Assembly: GCA_029834535.1 (NCBI GenBank)
Contig: JAQMWT010000236.1
Span: 1 to 60,666, forward strand
Reading direction: 5' to 3'
DNA length: 60,666 nt
Source: Chrysophaeum taylorii
Lineage: Eukaryota > Sar > Pelagophyceae > Pelagomonadales > Pelagomonadaceae
The stretch's first letter is position 1; the number at the start of each line of letters is the position of its first letter. Both the position numbers and the translations under genes were made by a program. The notes under the pieces were generated by a model. It was not told the origin of the DNA, did not search any database, and was given only the letters and a program-made list of their open reading frames with translations. Positions 10,299 to 18,999 of the stretch are shown piece by piece.

Positions 10299-11489
10299 AT
10301 GGTAGCCAGGGTCCTCGCTGTCGTGATCGCGCTAGCCGAGGAGCGTTCCGAGGAGTACACGAAGTGCTATGGCGGCGTCGGGCGGTTTGTCCGCGACGGT
10401 CAGGTTTTGGAGGCATACGAGTGGCGCGACGAGAGGCGACGCCAAGTACTTTCAAGCGGTCCGACACAGCGTCCGGTGCAGTGGCTCGAGGTGCACAAGT
10501 CGGGGAGCACGGCGCTCAAGGAAGTTTTGCGACATGCGCTCAAGGAGCAGGCGGTCGTGTCGTCGACGGCGCTGCCGCGGCCGAGGCGTACGGTGCACCT
10601 CGCGGTATTGCGCGAGCCGATGAGCAGGTTGTTCTCCGAGTACAACTACCACTGCCAGCAGGGGAACGAACCCATCGAAATCGCGTTGATTCACTTGTAC
10701 GTCGCCGAGGCTCGGCTTCGCGAGGGCGGGAACGCGACGAGAAGGGTCGAATGCGCTCGCGCGCAGGCCGCGATTCGCGTTCTTTTGGACATCGCGCGCG
10801 ACGCGAGAATGGCCCAAAGCATCACGGGGCGCGAGGCGTTCACGACGCACTGTCGCCTTGTGTGGCCCGCGACGAGAGCGAGTGGTGGCACCCATCGCCG
10901 AAAACGCGTTGGTCTCGCGAGACTCGCGGGGACGATTTCGCGTCTCTTCCCTCGGAAGCGGAACGAAACCGCGCAGCCGAGGAATGCGAAAAATTACTGC
11001 GGCCTCGACTTCGAGGAGTACGCGGGCTTCTTCGCGGGGATGTACACGCACCAGCTCTCGATGGCCATGGCCTGCGCGGGCTGTACGGTCATCGCGCCGC
11101 TCTGGCGCCACTCGTGCGACGTGATGCCGAGCGCTCTGCCGCCGACCGACGTCCTTCTCGAAGCCGCGCTCGCCTTTCTCGTCGGCGCCGTCGCCTCCGT
11201 TCCGCTCGAAGCCGGCTTTTCGGCACTCCGAACCTATGTCGACAAGGTCTTCGACCTCCACCAGCTCGAGCCGAGCACCTCCGAAGCGATCCAGAAGCAT
11301 CTCAACCACGTTTCGCACGAGGCCGCGCCTTCGGCCCTCGCACTCGCCAGGGTCAAGCAGCGCAATCCCCTCGCACAGACCGACGACCTACTCTATCGCG
11401 CCATCGTCGACCACTACTGTGCCGACCTCCAGGTTTTGCGCTTGACGTACATAGACGCTTCCCATCTCTGCCCCTCCTCGACTTATTAG
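10299..11489 (+). CDS. P-loop sulfotransferase-like protein
   Basis: The 396-residue product has the two PAPS-binding signatures of cytosolic/Golgi sulfotransferases: a 5'-phosphosulfate loop VHKSGSTALKEVL (residues 65-77, Lys67 and Ser/Thr positions intact) and a 3'-phosphate motif LREPMSRLFSEYNY (Arg105, Ser109). It would transfer sulfate from PAPS to a carbohydrate or protein acceptor. The spacing resembles the heparan-sulfate 2-O / dermatan type, but the acceptor cannot be told from sequence. A short hydrophobic N-terminus (VARVLAVVIALA) could be a signal anchor placing it in the Golgi. The same frame is open upstream to 10041, but that part overlaps the interspersed repeat, so the Met at 10299 is the better start. 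There is no obvious intron. Confidence 0.7.
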   Translation: MVARVLAVVIALAEERSEEYTKCYGGVGRFVRDGQVLEAYEWRDERRRQVLSSGPTQRPVQWLEVHKSGSTALKEVLRHALKEQAVVSSTALPRPRRTVHLAVLREPMSRLFSEYNYHCQQGNEPIEIALIHLYVAEARLREGGNATRRVECARAQAAIRVLLDIARDARMAQSITGREAFTTHCRLVWPATRASGGTHRRKRVGLARLAGTISRLFPRKRNETAQPRNAKNYCGLDFEEYAGFFAGMYTHQLSMAMACAGCTVIAPLWRHSCDVMPSALPPTDVLLEAALAFLVGAVASVPLEAGFSALRTYVDKVFDLHQLEPSTSEAIQKHLNHVSHEAAPSALALARVKQRNPLAQTDDLLYRAIVDHYCADLQVLRLTYIDASHLCPSSTY

Positions 11490-11784
11490 ATGTTGTAAAA
11501 AAATACCTTCCGCTGCTGCTGCTGCTGCTTTTGGAGAGGAGGCGGAGGAGGACCTGCTTTCAACAACGTTTACGACTTTGGTGCTCATCACTAAGGGAGC
11601 GAGCCGCCCATGGGGCTAATGGAGCGCGTGCATATACGGAGAAAGGGAGTTTCACTGATCATCAGTGCAACAACAAGGCGGGTCATGCATACTGTGGCAA
11701 TAATGAACGTTGGTTGTGCAAAGATATGTAGTAATAAGTGTGTGGTAAAAAGGAAACATTCCTACCTGGGTATGAATGAAAGAA

Positions 11785-11815
<31 letters not shown>

Positions 11816-12303
11816 TCAGACCTCTCCCGAGCATCATGGGAGCCAGGCCGGACCGACAGGAGCCAGTCCGGAATCACGGGCCTGTAGACGAGGAGCGCTG
11901 AAAGGTCGGTCGGCGGAGAGTGACCATCAAGCTTGTCGCCATGCGACGAGGAGACCGCGATGTGACTGACAACCAACTCGTCGATAACCTTCCGTCTTCG
12001 CCCCCCGGCCATACCCCGTCCCACTGCGAACGTTCCGGCTGCCAACCGGCCCGCCCGGGAGGCGAATAGGTGCCAACCTACGCCGGGAGGGCGGATGCCC
12101 TCGCTAGGCTCAGGATTCATGAGGCACCGTCCTCCATCGCAACCACGCGGTCGGCGATCAGGGTAGAGAAAGAAAGAAAGAATCCGAGAAAAAAGTGTGT
12201 GATTTCGTGTACTATACGTAGTGATAACTTGAAGTACCGTTGTTATCGGGAGTAAATTGGCGAAATTACCACAGGGCGGCGGGCGCGCGCGTCCGGCTGA
12301 AAA
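11490..12303 (-). repeat. LINE-family 3' fragment with (AACT)n tail, minus orientation
   Basis: A tandem ACTA/AACT run at about 11790-11815 is the reverse complement of the (AGTT)n-like tail of the LINE at 51.6 kb. Reading the minus strand into it, the last codons encode SVRPGSHDARERSEVS, matching the C-terminal peptides of the copies at 40.4 kb and 51.6 kb. Further right (about 11930-12130) is the GWHLF...GRGMAGG block shared with 10.0 kb and 41.4 kb. The remainder up to the kinase start, and 11490-11780 after the sulfotransferase, shows no gene apart from a short CTG run at about 11513. Confidence 0.65.
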
Positions 12304-14712
12304 ATGATGATGGACACGAAGGAGGAGGAAATGGAGGAAATGATATTGAGTTTGGACGTCCCGGCGGCGGAAAAGGAGGAGAATAAAGCGAAGAGGGACA
12401 AGTTCGAGACGGTGGCCAGGGAGCATGTGCGCGGTGTGATCGGGAGGTGGCCGGCCGTGGGCGTCGCGGGGTGTGTTGTGGCGGCGCTGCTGCTAGGGAT
12501 GTTCGTGAGCCTGGGGGGTGTGACGATCCAGTATCTCGAGAGCGGGGAGTGGGTGCACCGGGTCCTCGTGAAGCTGCGGCAAGTCGATCACGATCTCATG
12601 GTGAGTCATTTTGCCAGGGTCCAAGACGAGCTGTGGCTCTACGTGCGCGAATGCACGAACAACACGAGCGCCGAACCGTCGGCATACTTGAGCGAGCTGT
12701 TTCCGCAGCTGAGCGAGGTCGAGGAGAAATTCGAGTCGTTCGCGAAGGTTTTCCGTCGGGCGAAGCGACGGGTGCGAGATTTGCGGTCGACCGAGCGGGA
12801 GTTCGAGGCGTACGAGGCGGCGTTCTACGACGCCGTCAAGCTGTGGGACGCGGAGGCGCTGGAAGAGGAGGCGTTCCCGCAAGCGCGCGTCGTCGCGGAG
12901 GTGACCGTGGAGTACGATGCGAGCTTGGAGAGACTCACGGATGCGATCGACAAAGTGCATACGCGAACGGAGTTGTGGTTGAACGCGTTGTCGACGACGA
13001 CGATCGTCGCGTCGTCGATCGTCCTGTCGTGCCTCGTGTGGGTGATTTTTCGGGCGCGCGAGGTGTACAAGACCAGGACGGCCGCGGCCGTGCGGGCGAA
13101 GGTTTCTCTGTTGTACAGCTTGGCCGTCTCGGCGGTCGTGGTCGACGCGAACGCGAAAACCGAGAAGAACGTGATCGCGTACGCGAACCCGTGCGCAGCC
13201 CAGACGTTCGGTTTTAAGCACATGGTCAACGTTCCGCTCGCCGACATCATCCCCAACGCGCCGCCGCTCAACGTGGTGTACGATTCTGGCAAGCGCCAGA
13301 TCGTCCGCGGGCGTCACGCGTCGGGCCGCGAACTGCGGCTCGCGTTCACGGCAGCGAAAGAGGAGGAAGCGGAAAGCGAGCGGTACATCCTCGTCATCCA
13401 GGACGTGACCGAGCTCTTCAACAAGACCGACGAGCTCAAGATCCAGAAGAAGGTGCTCTCGCAGTTTACGCACGAGCTTCGAAACAAATACACGCCGGCG
13501 GCGCACACGCTCGAGCACGTCCACTCGATGATTTCGAAAGCGCCGTCGCCGGCGTGGCGAGAGATCTTCGACCTCAAGGGCGAGATGGCGCTCAGCATCG
13601 CGCTGCTGCACGAGGCCGACACGCTCATCGAGACGCGGCTCCAGCTTCACCGGATCTACGCCGGGACCTACTGCACGACGCCCAACCTCGAGACGATCGA
13701 GATTCTCGAGCTTCTCGAGAGCCGCGTCAAGGTCGCGGCCGCGGTCGTCGACGCCGACGTTTCTTTCAAGGCGGTCGTGTGTCGCGAGAGCAACCTGAGT
13801 CCGGGGGCCTGCGTGCGCCTCGACGCCTGGATGTTCGCGCACATCGCGAACAACTTGCTCAGCAACGCGCGCAAGTCGACGGCGAAGGGCGAGGTCTCGT
13901 TATCCTTCATCGGCGAGGAAAACGGCCGGTTGTTCTTTTCGGTCCGCGACACGGGCCGCGGCGTCCCCCCCGAGATCGTCAAGCGGTTATTCCGCGAAAA
14001 CGTCGCGACGGCCGACGTCCGGGGCGTCGGCCTCGGGCTCATGTCGTGCAAGACGTTCGCGTTGGCGATCGACGGCGACGTCTGGCTCGAGAAAACTACG
14101 GTGGCGACGCCGAGGACGCCGCGAGGCGGCACCGAGTTCCGGTTCTGCTTGCCGGGCAAGGTGCTCCTCGCGCCCGACCCGCGAGAAGACGCCCCCGCCC
14201 ATCGTCGAATAGTCCAATCGCTGCCGTCGATCGCGCGCGTCTTTATCGTCGAGGACAGCGCCCTCATCCGCCGTACGATCGTAGTCAAGATGAAGGCGGT
14301 TGCCAGGAGCGTCGACGCGACCTGGACCTTCGAGGAGCACGAAACTGTCGAGAGCATATTGCCCTCGATCACCGCCTTCGCGAGCGAACCCAACACGATC
14401 GTCACGATAGACCAGAACTTGGACGCCAAAGGCGGCCAGTTGCGAGGGAGCGACCTCATCCACGCCCTCGTCGACGCAAACTTCAACGGCGTCGCGATAT
14501 CCGCGAGTGGCGACGAGGCTACGGCCACAGAGCACCTCGATCTCGGCTGCGATCTAAGGTGGGGCAAGCCCTTTCCACCTCTCGACGATATGCGCGCCAC
14601 GCTCAACACCGCCTTCGCCCTCAAGGAACAACGACGACAACAACAACAAGCCACCACCACCACCACTACCGCTACCGCTACCACCGTGCTTCGGGCTCCC
14701 CGCGTAAGATGA
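12304..14712 (+). CDS. Membrane hybrid histidine kinase with C-terminal receiver
   Basis: The 802-residue protein has two membrane helices (about residues 48-70 and 232-252) flanking a roughly 160-residue helical sensor region outside the membrane, then a PAS-like segment (about 270-370). The kinase core follows: H-box FTHELRNKYTP with phospho-acceptor His390, N-box HIANNLLSNARKS (about 513-525), G-boxes DTGRGVPPEI and VGLGLM. The receiver has VFIVEDSALIRR, phospho-acceptor Asp703 in TIDQN and Lys755 in WGKPFPP. The expected chemistry is ATP-dependent His autophosphorylation and intramolecular transfer to Asp. No separate phosphotransfer protein is encoded nearby. The C-terminus is Gln/Thr-rich low-complexity from CAA/ACC repeats. 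The signal sensed is unknown. Three ATGs stand in a row at the start, so the exact initiation codon is uncertain by two residues. Confidence 0.88.
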   Translation: MMMDTKEEEMEEMILSLDVPAAEKEENKAKRDKFETVAREHVRGVIGRWPAVGVAGCVVAALLLGMFVSLGGVTIQYLESGEWVHRVLVKLRQVDHDLMVSHFARVQDELWLYVRECTNNTSAEPSAYLSELFPQLSEVEEKFESFAKVFRRAKRRVRDLRSTEREFEAYEAAFYDAVKLWDAEALEEEAFPQARVVAEVTVEYDASLERLTDAIDKVHTRTELWLNALSTTTIVASSIVLSCLVWVIFRAREVYKTRTAAAVRAKVSLLYSLAVSAVVVDANAKTEKNVIAYANPCAAQTFGFKHMVNVPLADIIPNAPPLNVVYDSGKRQIVRGRHASGRELRLAFTAAKEEEAESERYILVIQDVTELFNKTDELKIQKKVLSQFTHELRNKYTPAAHTLEHVHSMISKAPSPAWREIFDLKGEMALSIALLHEADTLIETRLQLHRIYAGTYCTTPNLETIEILELLESRVKVAAAVVDADVSFKAVVCRESNLSPGACVRLDAWMFAHIANNLLSNARKSTAKGEVSLSFIGEENGRLFFSVRDTGRGVPPEIVKRLFRENVATADVRGVGLGLMSCKTFALAIDGDVWLEKTTVATPRTPRGGTEFRFCLPGKVLLAPDPREDAPAHRRIVQSLPSIARVFIVEDSALIRRTIVVKMKAVARSVDATWTFEEHETVESILPSITAFASEPNTIVTIDQNLDAKGGQLRGSDLIHALVDANFNGVAISASGDEATATEHLDLGCDLRWGKPFPPLDDMRATLNTAFALKEQRRQQQQATTTTTTATATTVLRAPRVR

Positions 14713-14721
14713 ACGACGATT

Positions 14722-14765
14722 TTCACTCACTCACTCACTCACTCACTCACTCACTCACTCACTCT
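14722..14765. repeat. (ACTC)n microsatellite
   Basis: About ten uninterrupted ACTC units lie in the 3' intergenic space between the histidine kinase stop and the CDC123 stop. Confidence 0.9.
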
Positions 14766-14774
14766 TAAGCCTAC

Positions 14775-15567
14775 TCACATCCTCGTCGCATCCTGCTGCT
14801 CGGCGTTGGCGGCATCGCGGTGGTGGTGGTGGTGGTGCTGCTGCTGATTATCGACGAGGTCGACGAGGCCGTCGATACCACCCGCCGCGGCGAGGTCGAC
14901 CACGTCGCGCGGGGCGCGAAAGCGGGAAAGTTCGCTCGCCGTGACGCGCGGCTTGGAGCAGCCGGGTACATCGTCGATGAGCCGAAGCTCCACGGCGCGA
15001 GGGTCGGTCGGGGCCTCGGGAAACGAAGAGAAATCGCTGCTCTTCGGCGGCGCGGCGATATCGTCCCACGCGAAGAGGAGCGGATCGGTCGGCGGGCCAA
15101 AGACGTTGAGGTCGACGAGCCACGTCCGCCTTAGGTCCAGAACGACGTCGAAGACAAAGTCCGTCGGCAGGAGCGCGTCCCCCCTCAAGTATTCGTCGAA
15201 ACAGGAGGCGAGGCGCGTCGCGACCAAAGCACAGTTCGAGTCGTAGCGCGCGTCGACCCTGCGCTGGCACGCGGCAACGAGACTGCGGCCTCGCACGAAA
15301 CACCGAAACTCCGTCGCCGGGTCGATCCGCCGCCACTCGCGCAGCGCGAGCGTCGGTTCCTCCGCGAGCGAGAGGTCGTAGGCCGCGAACTCGGACGCCT
15401 TGAGGAGCGAGAAGACGTCCGTTGCGCGACGACACTCGAGACCCCCAATTATCCAGTGCGCGTCGCGCGGCGCGCTCCAGTTGAGCTTGGCGAACGCCGC
15501 CCCGCCGAGCGACGCGATCTCGCGCTCGATTCGACCTTCGAGTTCAGCAAACTCGGGACGCACCATC

Positions 15568-15627
<60 letters not shown>

Positions 15628-15776
15628 TCTTTGTCGGTCGCCGTCTTCGGCAACACCATCGGCCCCTCGCACCGCAGGTACGCCACGAACTCCGCCGGTA
15701 GCTCGACGAGCCGCGTGCGAAACGTCCATGTCGCGTGCCGCGAGACCCACGACGTGATCGACACCGAATCTGTCAT
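14775..15776 (-). CDS. CDC123: CDC123-family protein (eIF2 assembly factor)
   Basis: The 333-residue product matches the D123/CDC123 family, an ATP-grasp fold protein that in yeast and animals promotes assembly of the eIF2 translation-initiation complex. Visible signatures are LPAEFVAYL (about 26-34), KLNWSAPRDAHWI (about 97-109), SLLKASEFAAYDL, EFRCFVRGRSLVAACQR (about 160-176) and the metal/ATP site VDLNVFGPPTDPLLFAWDDI. An uninterrupted run of about 20 Asp (residues about 50-69), encoded by a pure GAC repeat, is inserted between the N-terminal strand and the KLNWSAP block. The C-terminus carries short Gln/His runs. The start codon lies 13 bp from the start codon of the divergent lectin-like gene, so the two must share a promoter or overlap in their transcription starts. 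Confidence 0.88.
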
Positions 15777-15789
15777 TCAAGGGTTTAGG
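15777..15789. promoter_or_regulatory. 13-bp spacer between divergent start codons
   Basis: The CDC123 ATG (complement of 15774-15776) and the ATG of the lectin-like gene (15790) are separated by only 13 bases. Any promoter must therefore lie inside one or both coding regions, or one start is mis-assigned. Coding content on both sides is convincing. Confidence 0.5.
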
Positions 15790-16470
15790 ATGAAGTACGT
15801 GCTTGTCGCGGCCTACGTGACGGGCCTCGCGATGTTGACGGCGACAAAGCACCACGAGGCAATCCGCATCGGATTGATCCACCTCGGGCTCCTGACCGTC
15901 GACGGCTCGGCGGTGGAAATCGAACGCTGCCTGCCGCTCATTCCCTTTGGCCGCGGCACCAAGCTCCACGCCGGCCAGGGCCTACGCAGCTGTAGGGGCC
16001 TCTGCGAGGACTGCGACGCCCACTACCTCGCGATGCACGAGAATGGCCGCCTCGCGCTCTACCACGGCTCCGACGCCACGGCCAAGGTGAGGGTTGTTGT
16101 CGCATATCATCAGCATCTCCCTCCTCCTCCTCCTCATCCTTAGGTTATCTGGCAAGCCAACTTGCGGCCGTGGTGGCGCAAGCACGCGGTACCGCCCTGG
16201 GTTTTGCGCCGGGAACCGACGACGAGCCGCTCCTTTGGCATGGGCAGGTACTGGGCCACGATCGGCGAATCCGACCTCCACATCGGCCTCGGGGACGACG
16301 TCGTGTGGCGGCGCAACCTTTCCAAGTGCAAACGCCTCGTCGACAGGATCGTCCCGCTCAGCAACGCGACGGCTCTGCATAGTATTGCGCCCCCACTTCG
16401 GGCGGCCGACCCTCCCCTCATGCTCAATACCCCCCCCGAAGCCTCCCAGCTTGTGAGAAGCCCCTCCTAA
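15790..16470 (+). CDS. Secreted bulb-lectin-like protein (two exons)
   Basis: The model is join(15790..16086,16144..16470), 207 residues. The 57-nt intron begins GTGAGG after AAG and ends CTTAG, preserving phase 0. The N-terminus MKYVLVAAYVTGLAMLTATKH is a good signal peptide. The body has the rhythm of the D-mannose-binding bulb lectin fold: LHAGQGLRS, then YLAMHENGRLALYHG followed across the splice by VIWQANLRPW. This parallels the family's LxxGQxLxS ... YxLxMQxDGNLVLY ... VWxxx pattern, and a weaker second cycle is YWATIGESDLHIGLGDDVVWR. The classical QxDxNxVxY site is degenerate (His-Glu-Asn-Gly-Arg), so mannose binding is doubtful. The cysteines could form disulfides, consistent with secretion. 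Confidence 0.55.
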
Positions 16471-16506
16471 AACTCATCATTCATTACCCTACTACTACTG
16501 TAGTAG

Positions 16507-16788
16507 ATGCCCGACAAAGACGACGACGATGATTTTCTCTACGCCGCCCTCGAGGTCCCCGGCGGGGCGAGCAGCGTCGAGCTGCAGGACAAGCTGAGGG
16601 AGTCCGAGCGGATGCGAGCGGCGCTGCAGGCTGCCCTGGATCGTGCCAACTCTGAGAAGAGCGAACTCCAGAAAGTTAACCAAATCCTTGAACGAAATAT
16701 TGGTGTGCTCTTCAACACGGCCAAAGCCGAGATCGACAGGAAAGATCGAAGAATCGAAGAACTCGAACGACGACACCAACCGAATTAG
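16507..16788 (+). CDS. Small acidic coiled-coil protein with a FLASH-like NI-x-L-TA-EI-RKD motif
   Basis: The 93-residue product starts DKDDDDDFLYAAL and continues as a heptad-patterned helix. Its second half reads NQILERNIGVLFNTAKAEID and then RKDRRIEEL. This resembles the N-terminal coiled-coil motif of FLASH/CASP8AP2 (NIS-L-TAR-EI-RKDEEI-L), which in animals dimerises and takes part in histone pre-mRNA processing. The short Asp-rich LY-containing start is also reminiscent of that protein. The similarity is short and helical, so homology is tentative. It begins 36 bp after the lectin-like gene stop. No membrane or signal sequence is seen. Confidence 0.55.
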   Translation: MPDKDDDDDFLYAALEVPGGASSVELQDKLRESERMRAALQAALDRANSEKSELQKVNQILERNIGVLFNTAKAEIDRKDRRIEELERRHQPN

Positions 16789-17155
16789 TGCCTTGCATGT
16801 CGGGCCCCGATGAAGGAAGGAAGGAAGGAAGGAAGGAAGGAAGGTAGGTAGGTAGGAAAAACAAAGCCCGCCACACTCGTCGGTGGTGGTGGTGGTGGTG
16901 GTCGTCGTCAAGTTTTAGAAACGTGGGACGTCGTTATACTAAGAGCCAGGCGGTCAGTTTCCGTATTGTGAAGAGAGAATAATCATCCTGGAGCATCGCA
17001 TCGTCACGGCAGCACCGAAGACGAGGAGGAAATGATCCGGGCTCTCGTAGTCGGTCCGGTCCGTCCCAAAAGAGAGCGAGCGAGCGGTCGGTAGGACGAT
17101 GGTCGCGGTCGGTTCGGACGATGTCCTTTGTTCGGACGCTTCCTTGCTTGCTTGC
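16789..17155. other. Intergenic, simple repeats
   Basis: Contains a (GAAG)n/(GTAG)n run at about 16812-16857 and a GGT/GTC run near 16883-16910. No gene seen. Confidence 0.6.
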
Positions 17156-18313
17156 TTAGACCCAGACTTTTTCTTTGCGCTCGGCGATAGGGGCTGGGAG
17201 GAACTCGGCGTAGTTATGGAGGGCGCGGAGTCCGTCGCAGTACGAGTCCATAGGAAGCACGGAAAAGGGTTCTTCAATCTGGACGCCGAGCTCGTCGATA
17301 CCGAACATCAAGGTGGCGATGGCCATGGAGCCGAGAACGATGGGGGCGGTGCCGAGGCCGGCGGAGAGGAGCGCGGAGGGCACGAAGAAGAGCCAACAAA
17401 AGAGGAATCGAGCCGTGAGGCGCGTGTAGACGAGGGGCATGGGTGTTTTCTGGATGCGGTCGCACATGCCGCCAAAGTCCGAAAAGGTAGCGATGTTCTC
17501 GTCGACGCGGGCCTCCATTTGCGGCGTGAGACCTTCCTCGGCGACGCAGCGCGTGAGGAGGCGGCAGACCTCGACGGGGCGGTGGGGAGCCGCGAGGACT
17601 TCCTTGGTATTCTCGGGTCCAATGAGCGACGTCAGTTCAGATTGTAACTTGTCGTCGACCGTCGCGTGAGGCGCGATGTGGTCCGACGGATTCTGGAGCG
17701 TGCCCTTGAGGCAGTGGGCGTTGAGGGCGTACCCAAAGGCAACGGCGAGCGCCGAAAACCGGCGGGCGCGGTCGGTGTCGCGGAACCAGTGGGCCTGGCG
17801 CGTCATATCGCGGGTTTTATTGATCACCGCGCCCCAGATCTTGCGGGCCTCCCACCAACGGCCGTAAGCCTGGTTCGTCCGGAACGTGATCAAAAGGCCC
17901 ACCGCGGGCGCCGTCAGCGTCAAAGGCAGCGCCGGGATCCCGAGGGTCGCGATGCCAGCGGCGCTCAGGCCAGCGACGGTTCCGGCGACGATGCCCAACA
18001 GTACGAGCTCGAGCGCGAGCCCCCGGAGCACGCCCGACTGGATGGCCGTCAAGATCGCGCGGAAGTACCGCTTCGTACTCCGGTGCTTGCGCCAGTTCTC
18101 CGCGCCGTACACCGTCCGCCGAAACGCCCGCGACGCCTCCTTGTAGTCGTCGAACCGGTCGAACAACTGCCGCGCGGGAGATGCGAGGGCCCCGTTCACT
18201 GCGCCACGCGGGGTGACCACCTGCCTCGAGGGCCGCCGGATGCTGAGCCCCTCCGCGGGGGACCGAAACGCGCGAGCCCCCGTCGCCAACAGCACCCATA
18301 ACATCGCGCCCAT
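17156..18313 (-). CDS. Plastid-targeted bestrophin-family anion channel
   Basis: The 385-residue protein shows the UPF0187/bestrophin signature set: WRKHRSTKRYF (about 74-84), FRTNQAYGRWWEARKIWG (about 143-160), CDRIQKTPMPLVYT in the C-terminal half, and ELGVQIEEPFSVLPMDSYC near the end. It has four or more hydrophobic segments. Family members form pentameric chloride or bicarbonate channels. Plastid versions sit in thylakoid membranes, where they tune proton motive force or supply bicarbonate to carbon concentration. The N-terminus MLWVLLATGARAF reads as a signal peptide ending before Phe16 and followed by a Ser/Arg/Pro-rich stretch, the bipartite targeting pattern of secondary red plastids. 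A thylakoid or plastid-envelope site is therefore inferred. There is no intron. Confidence 0.88.
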   Translation of the reverse strand: MGAMLWVLLATGARAFRSPAEGLSIRRPSRQVVTPRGAVNGALASPARQLFDRFDDYKEASRAFRRTVYGAENWRKHRSTKRYFRAILTAIQSGVLRGLALELVLLGIVAGTVAGLSAAGIATLGIPALPLTLTAPAVGLLITFRTNQAYGRWWEARKIWGAVINKTRDMTRQAHWFRDTDRARRFSALAVAFGYALNAHCLKGTLQNPSDHIAPHATVDDKLQSELTSLIGPENTKEVLAAPHRPVEVCRLLTRCVAEEGLTPQMEARVDENIATFSDFGGMCDRIQKTPMPLVYTRLTARFLFCWLFFVPSALLSAGLGTAPIVLGSMAIATLMFGIDELGVQIEEPFSVLPMDSYCDGLRALHNYAEFLPAPIAERKEKVWV

Positions 18314-18999
18314 GTTGCAGCCGATCCGACGTCACTTGAGTGACCGAAACTGACGTGGAGATCTAGCGTCAACACCTCTCTGAGATGACACGACACACCA
18401 AGCGTGGCGCGGGATGGTCGTGACATAATTAATAGAGATGCAAACGCGGCTACTACATGATAAGAAGAAGAAGAAGATGATGATGATGGTGTTGCCCCAG
18501 GGGAGAGAAGCGACTACATCGAGGCGGCCGCACGCGTGCGGATCATACTACATAGTTGCAAAAGGTGGTGGTGGTTGGTTGGTTGGTTGGCTGGTTGGTT
18601 CGACGCGCTCGCCCTAGCGCAAAATCAACAATGAGTCGCTCACTCACTCGAGGAGAGAGGATGTCAGTCCCCCCGCGGACGACGAGACGGTGTGGTCCGC
18701 CGCAGGAGCGCGAAATGATTTCGCCGGTGCACACACGAAGGTGGTGCGGTCGTCGAAGGGGTACTCGCGGGGGGGGGGGAACACGTGAGCGCGTAATTGC
18801 TGCTTGTTGTTGTTGTTGTTGTTGTTGTTGTTATTGCGAGAGGGGGCGAGCGATGACGGGAGGCGCGCGTCAAAGACAACAAAAAGGACAGACATGAGGG
18901 GGTGTCGAGACCGATCGTGTGCTCGACGGATAGGGACAACCACGCACGTCGCGCTTTTTTGCCTCGGGGATTGTGGACACCAGGTCGCCGTCGTCGTCA
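18314..18999. other. Intergenic, simple repeats
   Basis: Contains short GAA/GAT runs (about 18460-18490), a GGTTGGTT run (about 18570-18600) and a TTG run (about 18803-18832). Frames open here look like shadows of these repeats. No gene seen. Confidence 0.55.

Noticed and set aside
12493..13842. Long minus-strand open frame opposite the histidine kinase
   Set aside because: Arg/Val/His-rich shadow produced by GC-rich codons of the kinase; no motif of its own.
12304..14712. Histidine kinase as bacterial contamination
   Set aside because: Flanked on both sides by eukaryotic genes and repeats with the same composition; hybrid kinases are normal in algae.
14722..14765. Regular repeat as a possible CRISPR-like array
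   Set aside because: It is a plain 4-bp microsatellite with no spacers, in a eukaryotic genome.
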